Part shown: piece after piece, positions 1-8,162 of the stretch
Position numbering within the stretch: position 1 is the first letter of the stretch
How the letters are laid out: the number at the start of each line of letters is the position of its first letter
DNA from: Leptospira sp. B5-022
GTDB taxonomy: Bacteria; Spirochaetota; Leptospiria; Leptospirales; Leptospiraceae
Length of the DNA: 64,000 nt
NCBI RefSeq assembly: GCF_000347035.1
Contig: NZ_ANIJ01000023.1
Span: 1-64,000 of the forward strand
Reading direction: 5' to 3'
Made by a program: the position numbers and the translations under genes
The notes under the pieces: generated by a model
What the model was told of the DNA's origin: nothing
The model's database searches: none
Seen by the model: only the letters and a program-made list of their open reading frames with translations

Positions 1-3000
1 CGCAAAATACCAAGTAGGCTCTTTAAGATGAATGATCCCTATATCGGTAAGTCCATCTCCGTTATAATCTCCTTGGATCCACTGGAACGGATACACCTTG
101 GTCATCAAATCCGGGCGATCCATGGACAAGGCAAATACAGGAGAAGTAGCGGAGATAATTTTACTTTGGGAAAGATCGTAAACCTTATTCTCACCGTCAG
201 AAACTATGATCGGGTTTCCTCTATGATCGAATTGGTTATTAAATCCTACAAGTCCCGGATTATATACCGTCCGTGTGACAGTAGTTGCAGTAATTCTAAT
301 TTTTGAAAATACGATAGAAGCAGGTTCGGTAGGATCTTCGTAAACGATCGAATTCCCGGAGACTTCCGGATACAATGCATATTGGATCCCAGCTTGGCTT
401 GTTTTATCATATACAGTAGTGGAAACAGGAACGCTCACAGTGCCGGTTGGTGTTAATAGTTTAAAAGTAATGGCAGAAGTTCCTATGGTTCCTAAATACC
501 ATTTATGTGTAGTTCCGGTCCTATCTACGAGAAGAAGTTGAGCCTTTCCTACTCCTGAAAAATCTCCGGAGAAAATGCTGAAAAGATTTCTTCTGTTTCG
601 ATTCGTTTCACTTCCTACTTGGAAAAGATTTTGCAGATAAGAATCTAATACATCTCCCGCAGTTGTTAAATACTTAGTTCCACTCGGTCCTGTGAGTAAA
701 AACCTTTGGGCGCTATTCGTAGTTAGGTCGTTTAAAACCAAAGCCGATTTGGAAGAAGTAGAATCAAAATAATCGATCGCGTATCCGCTTGAATTGATAT
801 CGAAAGATACAACTTGAGAATCACCGATACTAGCAAGATCCGTTCTTTTGAAAGCAACTCCGCTGTCTTGGGTCACGACAAAAAATTTACTAGTAGTTCC
901 AAAGTCTCCGAAAAACAGAACTTCGTCGCGAGTATTTGCTGTATAACGATCCGCTTTTCCGTTATTGATAGCTACAATCCCACCGGTCTCCGGATTAAAA
1001 CCGGTAAGAACCGCTTCCGTAAACGTAGAGCCCTTCTTAAAATCAAATACTCCTGTTCTTCTATCGAACAAAAGTAACTCAGGAGAAGCGCTGCAATCGT
1101 TTGCGGTAAAACATCCAGGATACGCGATCTCTCCCTTTCCAGGGTTGGAGTTCCCATCATATTGATAATCTAAAAGAACCGTTTTCGAATCGGAAGAAGT
1201 GGAGAAGACTCCGAATCCTTTCGTAGGTTTTACTTCATCCAGAGGTAGAGGAGTTTTCATCACCCTCTCTTGGTTTGGACCGTAACTCATATCGCTATAG
1301 ATCTTATAACGGAACCCGTTAGACGTTGCTTCGCCGATCCAGAATTTTCCGTCACTCTCCGAGAAAAATCCGACATCTGTCGCACCATCCCCGTTAAAGT
1401 CTCCTTGCAACCAACGAGTGATCGTTTTGAATTGAGGAGCCTTAGACCAAATTTTAAAATTGATGGTCCTGTTTACGGTTTCTCCTAACGTCCATTCGCC
1501 GGAGGAACGATCGAATAGCAAAAAGTCGGATGTCCCGTCTCCGTTAAAGTCTCCGGAAAATTGGTCGTTCGAAAATAAAGCCTGCTCGGGTGCAGTAAAT
1601 ACTTTGTATAATACCCAATTGGTCTTAAAATAGATCGGATCCGACTTATCGGGATTTCGGAGATTTTCTCCTACAAACCATTTTCCAGTTCTTTGATCAT
1701 AAAGAGAAATATCCGTTAGTCCATCCGCGTTATAATCTCCGCTTAAGAACTTAAGCTTTGCTCTATCTTTTCCATCGATACTAGTATCGTTGGTGCTAAC
1801 ACTATCCAAATTCGCATTCGGAGAATAATCTCCTCGAAATACATTCTGGAATTTTTTACCTACTTTCAAAAATTCGAAACTACTACCCTTGTTCAACATC
1901 AGGGTCCAAAGACCGGTGGGCTCGTCAAAAAGTAGGGAATCAGAAAGGCCGTTTCCATCATAGTCACCGGGAAACCATTCCATCCGGAAAATATCCGGTA
2001 TCCCGCTCATGAGCCTTCCATAATTACGAAATTGGAATACTTGTCCGTCGTGTTCGGCTACGATAAAATCCCTGGTCTCAGGTAGATAGAATGCGATATC
2101 GGATCTTCCGTCTCCGTTAAAGTCCCCGCTTACATTTCCCTTGAAGAATCGGATCTTAGAAGGACCGTCATAGTTCTTATAACGGTTTGCATATGTTTTG
2201 AAATTATATCCGCCTTCTTTTCTGCCTTCTGCCGCTTTCCAATTTCCGGTTTGGGGATTAAAGAATACGATATCCGAGATCGCATCTCCGTTAAAATCTC
2301 CTTCGAAATATTCAGTTGAGGCCGGCAGAACTTCCGGCTCACTCGAAGCCTGATTTGCAATATTCTGCCAAGTTAATATACGAGAAGAATTGCTGTATTT
2401 GAAATCCGGTTTGGTAGTATGGCGATCCGATTCCACAGTTTTAAGGATAGGTCTTCCGGAATCGAAAGAAGTATCATACACCATTGTGTATGTCCAAAGT
2501 TTCCCGCCTGTCCAGCCAACCTCTATTTTATCCAGAAGTTTGTCCATGACCATGGTGAAACCGGGAGCCATACTCACATAAGAGTCTCCTCTGGACTTTG
2601 TGATAAATTTTACATATTGTTTCGCAGGAAATCCACTTCTGCTATTTCCGGTGTATTTAATTTCCTGAACGTATAAGTTTCGTTTTTCGGAATAGTTGGA
2701 AGTGTCGTAAGTAACTTGCATATAGTTTCCATTCCGATCTTCCGTTTTCGAAAGATACCAACTATATGTTCTCGAGATTTGGTTCGGATCATAGATCCGA
2801 TTGGAAGAGGAATCTCCAAAGATCGTCTTGGTCCCATCGGAATCCAAAACCTCCCAGGTTCCCCCGTTTTCTATATTCGTTAATTTTAATAATGCAAAAT
2901 CTTCTTCCGTGATCTCGGGTCTATACACCCCGTTCTCATTAGAAGTGGAACCGGAAACTTTGATCAGTCTTTTTCCGTTCCAAGTAAATGTATCTCTGGA

Positions 3001-3453
3001 ATCATAGAACAAAGCTCCGTATTCAGGAGTCCTTGTGATCGCTCCAAGTCCTATACTCCAACCAATCCCAGTCCATCCATCTCCTCCTGTAGAAGAATAG
3101 GACAACGCTAAGCTCGGCTGAACCCCAGCTCTACCCGCCGGAACTTGGATCGGATAGTTTAAGGAAACCGCACCGAAATTATTCGGTTCCGGTGGTGCAA
3201 TAAATAAAGCTCCGGCTAACGCATCCGCTTTTGTTTCCGGATCATCGATCGCCTCACTGTAGTTTGTCGAAATAGAAAATAGATCACTTCCTTCCGGTGC
3301 AGGCGCGGAACCAGGAGATAAGAAGGATGTGCCGGATGGTAAAACGCCGGCAAATCGGAAGAGACGATTCATCATGTCCGATCCGCCGGAACAGGAAGTG
3401 AGAAGAAGGGGAAAGATGGCCGAATAAACGACCATTCTTTTCCAATATTTCAT
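1..3453 (-). CDS. SpvB/TcB-like lipoprotein with FG-GAP-like repeats (partial, C-terminus outside window)
   Basis: The reading frame is open from the ATG at 3453 to the window edge (1151 codons, no stop seen). The N-terminus is a lipoprotein signal (hydrophobic VVYSAIFPLLLTSC, lipobox LTSC). It is followed by the block typical of SpvB and TcB/TcaC insecticidal-toxin subunits: VPAGRAGVQPSLALSYSS, then a GWTGIGWSIGLGAI stretch and a RTPEYGALFYDSRDTF stretch. Further on there are at least seven repeats with a DxNGDGxxD core (coding positions near 61, 1395, 1541, 1727, 1966, 2113 and 2293), as in FG-GAP/VCBS propeller repeats. The start is supported by GGAAAAAGTG upstream of ATG. It lies 26 bp downstream of the PA-like gene and is probably cotranscribed with it. 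In Tc toxins the SpvB/TcB part forms half of a hollow shell around a toxic C-terminal cargo; whether that holds here depends on the unseen C-terminus. A paralogue starts at 63357. Confidence 0.85.
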   Translation of the reverse strand, partial: MKYWKRMVVYSAIFPLLLTSCSGGSDMMNRLFRFAGVLPSGTSFLSPGSAPAPEGSDLFSISTNYSEAIDDPETKADALAGALFIAPPEPNNFGAVSLNYPIQVPAGRAGVQPSLALSYSSTGGDGWTGIGWSIGLGAITRTPEYGALFYDSRDTFTWNGKRLIKVSGSTSNENGVYRPEITEEDFALLKLTNIENGGTWEVLDSDGTKTIFGDSSSNRIYDPNQISRTYSWYLSKTEDRNGNYMQVTYDTSNYSEKRNLYVQEIKYTGNSRSGFPAKQYVKFITKSRGDSYVSMAPGFTMVMDKLLDKIEVGWTGGKLWTYTMVYDTSFDSGRPILKTVESDRHTTKPDFKYSNSSRILTWQNIANQASSEPEVLPASTEYFEGDFNGDAISDIVFFNPQTGNWKAAEGRKEGGYNFKTYANRYKNYDGPSKIRFFKGNVSGDFNGDGRSDIAFYLPETRDFIVAEHDGQVFQFRNYGRLMSGIPDIFRMEWFPGDYDGNGLSDSLLFDEPTGLWTLMLNKGSSFEFLKVGKKFQNVFRGDYSPNANLDSVSTNDTSIDGKDRAKLKFLSGDYNADGLTDISLYDQRTGKWFVGENLRNPDKSDPIYFKTNWVLYKVFTAPEQALFSNDQFSGDFNGDGTSDFLLFDRSSGEWTLGETVNRTINFKIWSKAPQFKTITRWLQGDFNGDGATDVGFFSESDGKFWIGEATSNGFRYKIYSDMSYGPNQERVMKTPLPLDEVKPTKGFGVFSTSSDSKTVLLDYQYDGNSNPGKGEIAYPGCFTANDCSASPELLLFDRRTGVFDFKKGSTFTEAVLTGFNPETGGIVAINNGKADRYTANTRDEVLFFGDFGTTSKFFVVTQDSGVAFKRTDLASIGDSQVVSFDINSSGYAIDYFDSTSSKSALVLNDLTTNSAQRFLLTGPSGTKYLTTAGDVLDSYLQNLFQVGSETNRNRRNLFSIFSGDFSGVGKAQLLLVDRTGTTHKWYLGTIGTSAITFKLLTPTGTVSVPVSTTVYDKTSQAGIQYALYPEVSGNSIVYEDPTEPASIVFSKIRITATTVTRTVYNPGLVGFNNQFDHRGNPIIVSDGENKVYDLSQSKIISATSPVFALSMDRPDLMTKVYPFQWIQGDYNGDGLTDIGIIHLKEPTWYFA

Positions 3454-3479
3454 ATTCACTTTTTCCAAACGTTTCTACG

Positions 3480-6400
3480 TTACTCGGTAACTTTTGTCCA
3501 AATCGTAAAATCTCTCTCAATCATAGGGGCGATGAAGAAATTATTCATTCCATATTGAAGAGCGCCAGGGTTGGCTATATTCATATAGGCTCCTCGGACT
3601 CTCGGTTGTAGAATATCCTGCGATAGCCACACAGCAAATCCATTGTTTCCACTCCCCGAAATTTCGGGAGCTGTTTGATTTCCCTCATTTGTTGTGCTGA
3701 CAAAGAAATCGCCCGGTCCCTTGACGGCCAATGGAGAAAGAGAAACGGACCTGCCTCGGATTGTGGATTTCCCACCTTCTAAATGTTCCCAGAGAAGAAC
3801 AATAGTATTTCCGGAGATAATCAAACTGCCCATTTTCTTGCTAGTCGCTGAGTTTGTTGAGTCGACTACCAGTGGAGAGTTTGACTGGAATTGGCCGGAA
3901 CTGAGGTCGACTGTTCTAATATAAATTCGATTAGCTTTCGAATAGCTTACATACGCAATATTGCCACTTGCTTCCGTCTGAACATTAGTTACACTCGTGT
4001 CAAATGTCAATTTTGAGCCGAATGAATTTCCGGAAGAATCCAAAATAGCTCCGTAAAGTGTTCCATCGGATTCGATCCAAGTTCCTAAATGTTTCGATCC
4101 ATAGTCGGTCAAACTTAAATGAGATATGTTTCCTGCACTACTACTACTATCACTAAAGATGATTCCGCTTCCCGTAAGCGTTCCAGTCGTCAGATTTACA
4201 AGCTTAAATCCGACACGAAAGTCTTGTGCATTCGTATTCATAATTCCGCCGATAAATCCGATTGATCCTTCTGCTTCCGAAAAAACATGACTATTATAAG
4301 CGGAGGTGGCACTTTGAGATATTGCGGTAAAAGAATTGGCTAGCGGTGTAATCGGATCTAATTGGTAAACTCTTCCTTTTACATAATGAGTGGAGGTATT
4401 TGTTCCATCTTTCCAGGAAACGATAGCTCGGGTTTCCGTACCGGCTACGGAAACGCAGCTAATACAACTGTATTGATTCGACTCTGTTAGAGATTCCACT
4501 AAAACTCCTGTGCGAGAGGCGGTTGGCAAAGAACTGATATCGAAAGCATCAAAGTAAATTTCATGCGTATCTGTTTCTCCAGTTATCGTGCGACGCCAAG
4601 CCAATAATACTTTCGAACCTTTAATATCGATCGAATAGTCATTATATCCTCCATAATTACTTAGCAATGCAAATTCACCTGTAAGTGCTTGTCCGGTAGT
4701 AATATTAAAATATCTTCCTGTTAGGCTATTTGCAGTAGTAATACCTCTGACAACAAGAGCAATATTATTATAGACAACTACCTTTGGGCTGTATAAAGAA
4801 CCCGATCCTACATTTTCACTTAAAATTGCATCCGATTTAGAAGCATCCAAACGATATACTTTTCCGGAATTAGTGGATAAGCCGAACAGTCCACTTGAGA
4901 GGAAGCTAGGAAAATAAGAAGCATCTGCCCATGAATTCCAGAGAGCCACACCTTTATTATAAGCCCCAGACCAGTTGATTGCGTCTAAATTCGGAGTGAC
5001 TCCTAGGCAGCTTAAAGGATGAAATGGAGTTGAGCTGCAACTTACTGAAGATGTTGTTTCAAAAGGAAGAAATTGTTTCGTATTCCAAGCATCCGGAATA
5101 AAACTAGATTGTACCTGAGTATTCCAATCGGTTTGAAATCCGTTTTCAACGGTAAGTCGTACATCTGCCGCCGTAAGTGTTCCTTTGACAAATACTTCCG
5201 TGGTCTTTTTGCCTGTTTTTTTAATAGTCGTCCCTAGGGTAACTATATAAGACCCGTCCGAAGCAGGTGTCCCGATCGAAGAGATAGGATACGCATTCGG
5301 ATCCCCTAAGATATAAATATTTTCTCCGACTTCCGCAAGGCCCGTTCCGTTCGAAACTTTAATTGTAGTATCTCCGATTTCGGCAGGGTTTCCAAGCTCT
5401 CCTCTCATTTTTCGAACGTCCTGGTAGGGCAGGGGCCAGATCGTTCTGCGGTATGCGTTACTTAAAGAAGGCCGCAGATACAAATTGATTAGGCTTACTT
5501 CCGGATCCACATATTCATGTTCGGTTGGCAATTCTATACAAAGAGTAAACAATTGGTTTACGTAATCTAGAGTCCTTCCGCAGTTTTTTAATTTAAACGA
5601 ATTAGAATTATCTAAATCTTTTACGATATGGAACCAATCGGATCTTTGTCCTCCGAATCCCATCGATATTTCCAGGTCTGCTACCTGGTCGATGGATAAT
5701 TTAGGAACGCTTGTCGTAATATTATAACTGAAGTTTGAAAAATATTGGAATAGTCCTCCATCAATTGGGGTTCCGAAGTTAGGAGTCAAATATTGGTTAT
5801 TATCCAACTTGATATTTAACTCGAATCTTTCTCCGAATCCTAATTTCCCTAAAAAGAGAGATTTTACTTCCGGATCATAAGGATAACTTCCGAGAGAATT
5901 TAGATCCCAAGAAGTATTCAACTTATATTCTCTTTGTGTCTCTAAGGGATTTGTTCCGAAAGTTTGTTCTTCTTCCTTTTTTAAGAGATCCTTGAAGGAG
6001 ATATATACGATATCATAATAATCTCCCGCCCAGATCACAGAATCTACTCCTTTTACCATTGGGGTTTTTTGGCTATTCGTAGGATCGAAAGTCCGAATAG
6101 AATCATCCAGGTCCTTAAAATATTCCGTTAGATTATAGTATCTTCCGTTCGAATAAATTGCCCAGACTCCCGCATTAGTTTTCTCTTCTTCCGTCCAGGT
6201 GCTGAGCGGCTTTTGGACACAAGCGGTTCTAGTTACCCCGTCGGAACCGGTATGAGTCTCATTTACGCAAGGGATATTGGTCGGGACTGGACCTAAAGTT
6301 TTGATTCCCTTTAAGTGCAATTTGTATTCTCCAAGCGCAGGGGCTATTTCGGATAGATCGATCACATAATCTTGGAATTCGATCTTTAAGCCGTTGCATT

Positions 6401-7763
6401 GCAATCTCTCTAAGGCTTTTCTCAAAGTGATCCCAGGAGAAAGAGAGGTCGCAGTTCTCGCGCATGGATCCGAACTATCCGGAACATCGAATGCGGCAAC
6501 ACGATACATTTGTCTCATGTTCGGACCGTAAACTCTTATTAATCCGGTCCTTCCTTTTGCATTCTCTTCTATAATTTTTAAGTTGTTACCTGAAAAATTC
6601 AAAAGTGCCGATTTATAGTTAGAATCCGGAACATGACTCATTTCATAGTCCACGATGAAAATTTTAGGGTTATATCCCGCAGCAATTGCGTTCTCTATCT
6701 CCGAAGTGTTTAATCCCGAAAGTTGTACTACATAAGGTCCGAATTCCGAACCGCCGTAAACGCTCACTTCGAAAAGGCTATAATCGTCGTTCCTTAAACG
6801 GAAACTCTGGATCGGAATTAGATCTCCGGTCCCGTTCTCGAACATAAGAGAGCAGAGTATATTCGTCAATTTTACAGGCATATTGACGGAAGTGTTTTTG
6901 ATGTATAATGCGGCCCTTACGTAGCCTGCATTTGCATCTATTTGTGAGGTCTCGTTAATTTTTTGGGTCTTTTCCGATCTGTATTTTTTTGCTTTCGAGG
7001 CTGCCGAAGACGATTTTAGATTATTCGCCTGGGTATCAATATTATTTTTAAAAGGTTTATCGGCCCATTTGGTTGTTGTGGTAGAAAGTGAATTTTTTGC
7101 TTCCCAACTATTCGAATTGCTTGAAGCATAATTGAAGCCTAGACTAACGGGTCCAATTTTAGTTTGTGCGCCATAACTCATACTTGTGCTAGTGGAATTT
7201 GATAACTCATTCGAACTTGCATAAGAGTCTTGGAATTGGACTGTCCTTAAATTAACTTCATTTTGGTGAATTCGTTCAGAACCTTGGTTTTTAGTTGATT
7301 CGAAGTCGCTTGAATTAATTTCGCTAGTTATTTCATCCGATGTGTTTTGCGAATTCTTTAGGATTTCGATCTTCATTGTGACCGGAGGAGCTACAATAGC
7401 TTCGATTACCGGATAGTCTGCCACCCACACGTTAGTGGTGGTTTCATCCGTATTCAGTATACCATCGCCGTCAAAATCATTTACAATTGTGGTGCCGGTC
7501 GGATCGATTGTTCCGCCTAAGGCAGCCGCCTTTACTTTAGTACCAGGAGGAAGAGTGAAAAGATTATTTACGGGAGTTGTAGGCGTAACGCCTGGAACAC
7601 CGCCCTTATCTACAACCAAGGGGACTTTTTCAGCTACGAGCCAGGTCGCTTTGGATAGATCTACGTTTCCGCTATCCCAGAAGTTCCAATTTCCGGAACA
7701 TCCTATTATAAATTGGATAAGTAGATACGTAATAAAGGTTTTAATTTTGATTCGCTGGCTCAT
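3480..7763 (-). CDS. Binary-toxin-B / protective-antigen-like lipoprotein, copy 1
   Basis: 1427 aa. The lipoprotein signal peptide ends FIIGC (Cys22). Residues 96-107 read DFDGDGILNTDE, a calcium loop like the one in anthrax protective antigen (PA) and clostridial binary-toxin B components; after it comes a VADYP...PPVTMKIE stretch. Residues about 178-232 are extremely rich in Ser, Asn and Thr (the YASSNSNSW type), resembling the PA segment that forms the membrane beta-hairpin. Residues about 275-310 (NAGYVRAALYIKNTSVNMPV) and 425-475 (SSDPC, then ITLRKALERL, then IEFQDYVIDLSEIAP) match the layout of PA pore and oligomerisation domains as I remember them. The C-terminal half (about 900-1400) has recurring beta-strands of the kind IVLLWE, AIVSWKDG and HLGTWIE, suggesting a propeller; I see no PA domain 4. 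No furin-type RKKR site is evident. Family membership is inferred from motifs. Confidence 0.8.
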   Translation of the reverse strand: MSQRIKIKTFITYLLIQFIIGCSGNWNFWDSGNVDLSKATWLVAEKVPLVVDKGGVPGVTPTTPVNNLFTLPPGTKVKAAALGGTIDPTGTTIVNDFDGDGILNTDETTTNVWVADYPVIEAIVAPPVTMKIEILKNSQNTSDEITSEINSSDFESTKNQGSERIHQNEVNLRTVQFQDSYASSNELSNSTSTSMSYGAQTKIGPVSLGFNYASSNSNSWEAKNSLSTTTTKWADKPFKNNIDTQANNLKSSSAASKAKKYRSEKTQKINETSQIDANAGYVRAALYIKNTSVNMPVKLTNILCSLMFENGTGDLIPIQSFRLRNDDYSLFEVSVYGGSEFGPYVVQLSGLNTSEIENAIAAGYNPKIFIVDYEMSHVPDSNYKSALLNFSGNNLKIIEENAKGRTGLIRVYGPNMRQMYRVAAFDVPDSSDPCARTATSLSPGITLRKALERLQCNGLKIEFQDYVIDLSEIAPALGEYKLHLKGIKTLGPVPTNIPCVNETHTGSDGVTRTACVQKPLSTWTEEEKTNAGVWAIYSNGRYYNLTEYFKDLDDSIRTFDPTNSQKTPMVKGVDSVIWAGDYYDIVYISFKDLLKKEEEQTFGTNPLETQREYKLNTSWDLNSLGSYPYDPEVKSLFLGKLGFGERFELNIKLDNNQYLTPNFGTPIDGGLFQYFSNFSYNITTSVPKLSIDQVADLEISMGFGGQRSDWFHIVKDLDNSNSFKLKNCGRTLDYVNQLFTLCIELPTEHEYVDPEVSLINLYLRPSLSNAYRRTIWPLPYQDVRKMRGELGNPAEIGDTTIKVSNGTGLAEVGENIYILGDPNAYPISSIGTPASDGSYIVTLGTTIKKTGKKTTEVFVKGTLTAADVRLTVENGFQTDWNTQVQSSFIPDAWNTKQFLPFETTSSVSCSSTPFHPLSCLGVTPNLDAINWSGAYNKGVALWNSWADASYFPSFLSSGLFGLSTNSGKVYRLDASKSDAILSENVGSGSLYSPKVVVYNNIALVVRGITTANSLTGRYFNITTGQALTGEFALLSNYGGYNDYSIDIKGSKVLLAWRRTITGETDTHEIYFDAFDISSLPTASRTGVLVESLTESNQYSCISCVSVAGTETRAIVSWKDGTNTSTHYVKGRVYQLDPITPLANSFTAISQSATSAYNSHVFSEAEGSIGFIGGIMNTNAQDFRVGFKLVNLTTGTLTGSGIIFSDSSSSAGNISHLSLTDYGSKHLGTWIESDGTLYGAILDSSGNSFGSKLTFDTSVTNVQTEASGNIAYVSYSKANRIYIRTVDLSSGQFQSNSPLVVDSTNSATSKKMGSLIISGNTIVLLWEHLEGGKSTIRGRSVSLSPLAVKGPGDFFVSTTNEGNQTAPEISGSGNNGFAVWLSQDILQPRVRGAYMNIANPGALQYGMNNFFIAPMIERDFTIWTKVTE

Positions 7764-8111
7764 ATATGAAATTCCTCGCAGAGATATTTAATAAAATATC
7801 CCTGCTGACATTTTCTTGTGTAATTTGTTTTTGAATTTTCGATAACTAAATTGACTGACTAACGTTGGTCGGTTTAGTGTCAATTATTTAAAAATTTATT
7901 TTATTACAATTTGATTATGTTAATATATCCGAGTTGGGATATTTGAGAGTGATCGGTTCTAAAATTCTCTGAACCGTAATGATTATTTATAGATGAAAAG
8001 AGGGACTCATTCCTGTTTTATAAGAAAGGAATAATGTTCTGGGGTTACACTGGTTTATTTGCGCGGAAATTTCGCTTTTTCGCAGGCGTCCGCGATCTGT
8101 GAACAAACGAG
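7764..8111. other. AT-rich intergenic region upstream of PA-like copy 1
   Basis: No coding sequence was recognised between the PA-like start and the terminator of the TonB receptor gene. Apart from the dyad at 7846-7877 there is a perfect inverted repeat GATATTT/AAATATC with a 4-nt centre near 7782-7800. It lies in the 5' leader of the minus-strand transcript, just upstream of the GAGGAATTTC ribosome-binding region. The rest is AT-rich and probably carries the promoter. Confidence 0.4.
7846..7877. promoter_or_regulatory. Imperfect dyad, candidate TetR-type operator upstream of PA-like copy 1
   Basis: A dyad is centred between 7863 and 7864. Its core GACTAACGTTGGTC has half-sites that match at most of the ten positions on each side. 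On the minus strand a TTGACA hexamer (7883-7878) abuts it, a possible -35 for the gene starting at 7763, although no good -10 lies at standard spacing. The layout resembles operators of TetR-family repressors. I found no similar dyad upstream of the second copy at 58965. Confidence 0.35.
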
Positions 8112-8145
8112 TCCCCGAACGAGAGTAAAAAGATCCGTTCGGGGA
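8112..8145 (-). terminator. Stem-loop terminator after the TonB-receptor gene
   Basis: The arms TCCCCGAACG (8112-8121) and CGTTCGGGGA (8136-8145) are perfectly complementary with a 14-nt loop. The stem begins 18 bp after the receptor stop codon on the minus strand and is followed by CTCGTTTGTTC, a modest T-rich stretch. Confidence 0.6.
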
Positions 8146-8162
8146 ATTAGGCTGGTTGTGTC

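Noticed and set aside
3480..7763. Furin-type activation site as in anthrax PA
   Set aside because: No RKKR or RxxR cluster was found at the expected place; basic residues near 259-267 (KKYRSEK) do not form a recognisable site.
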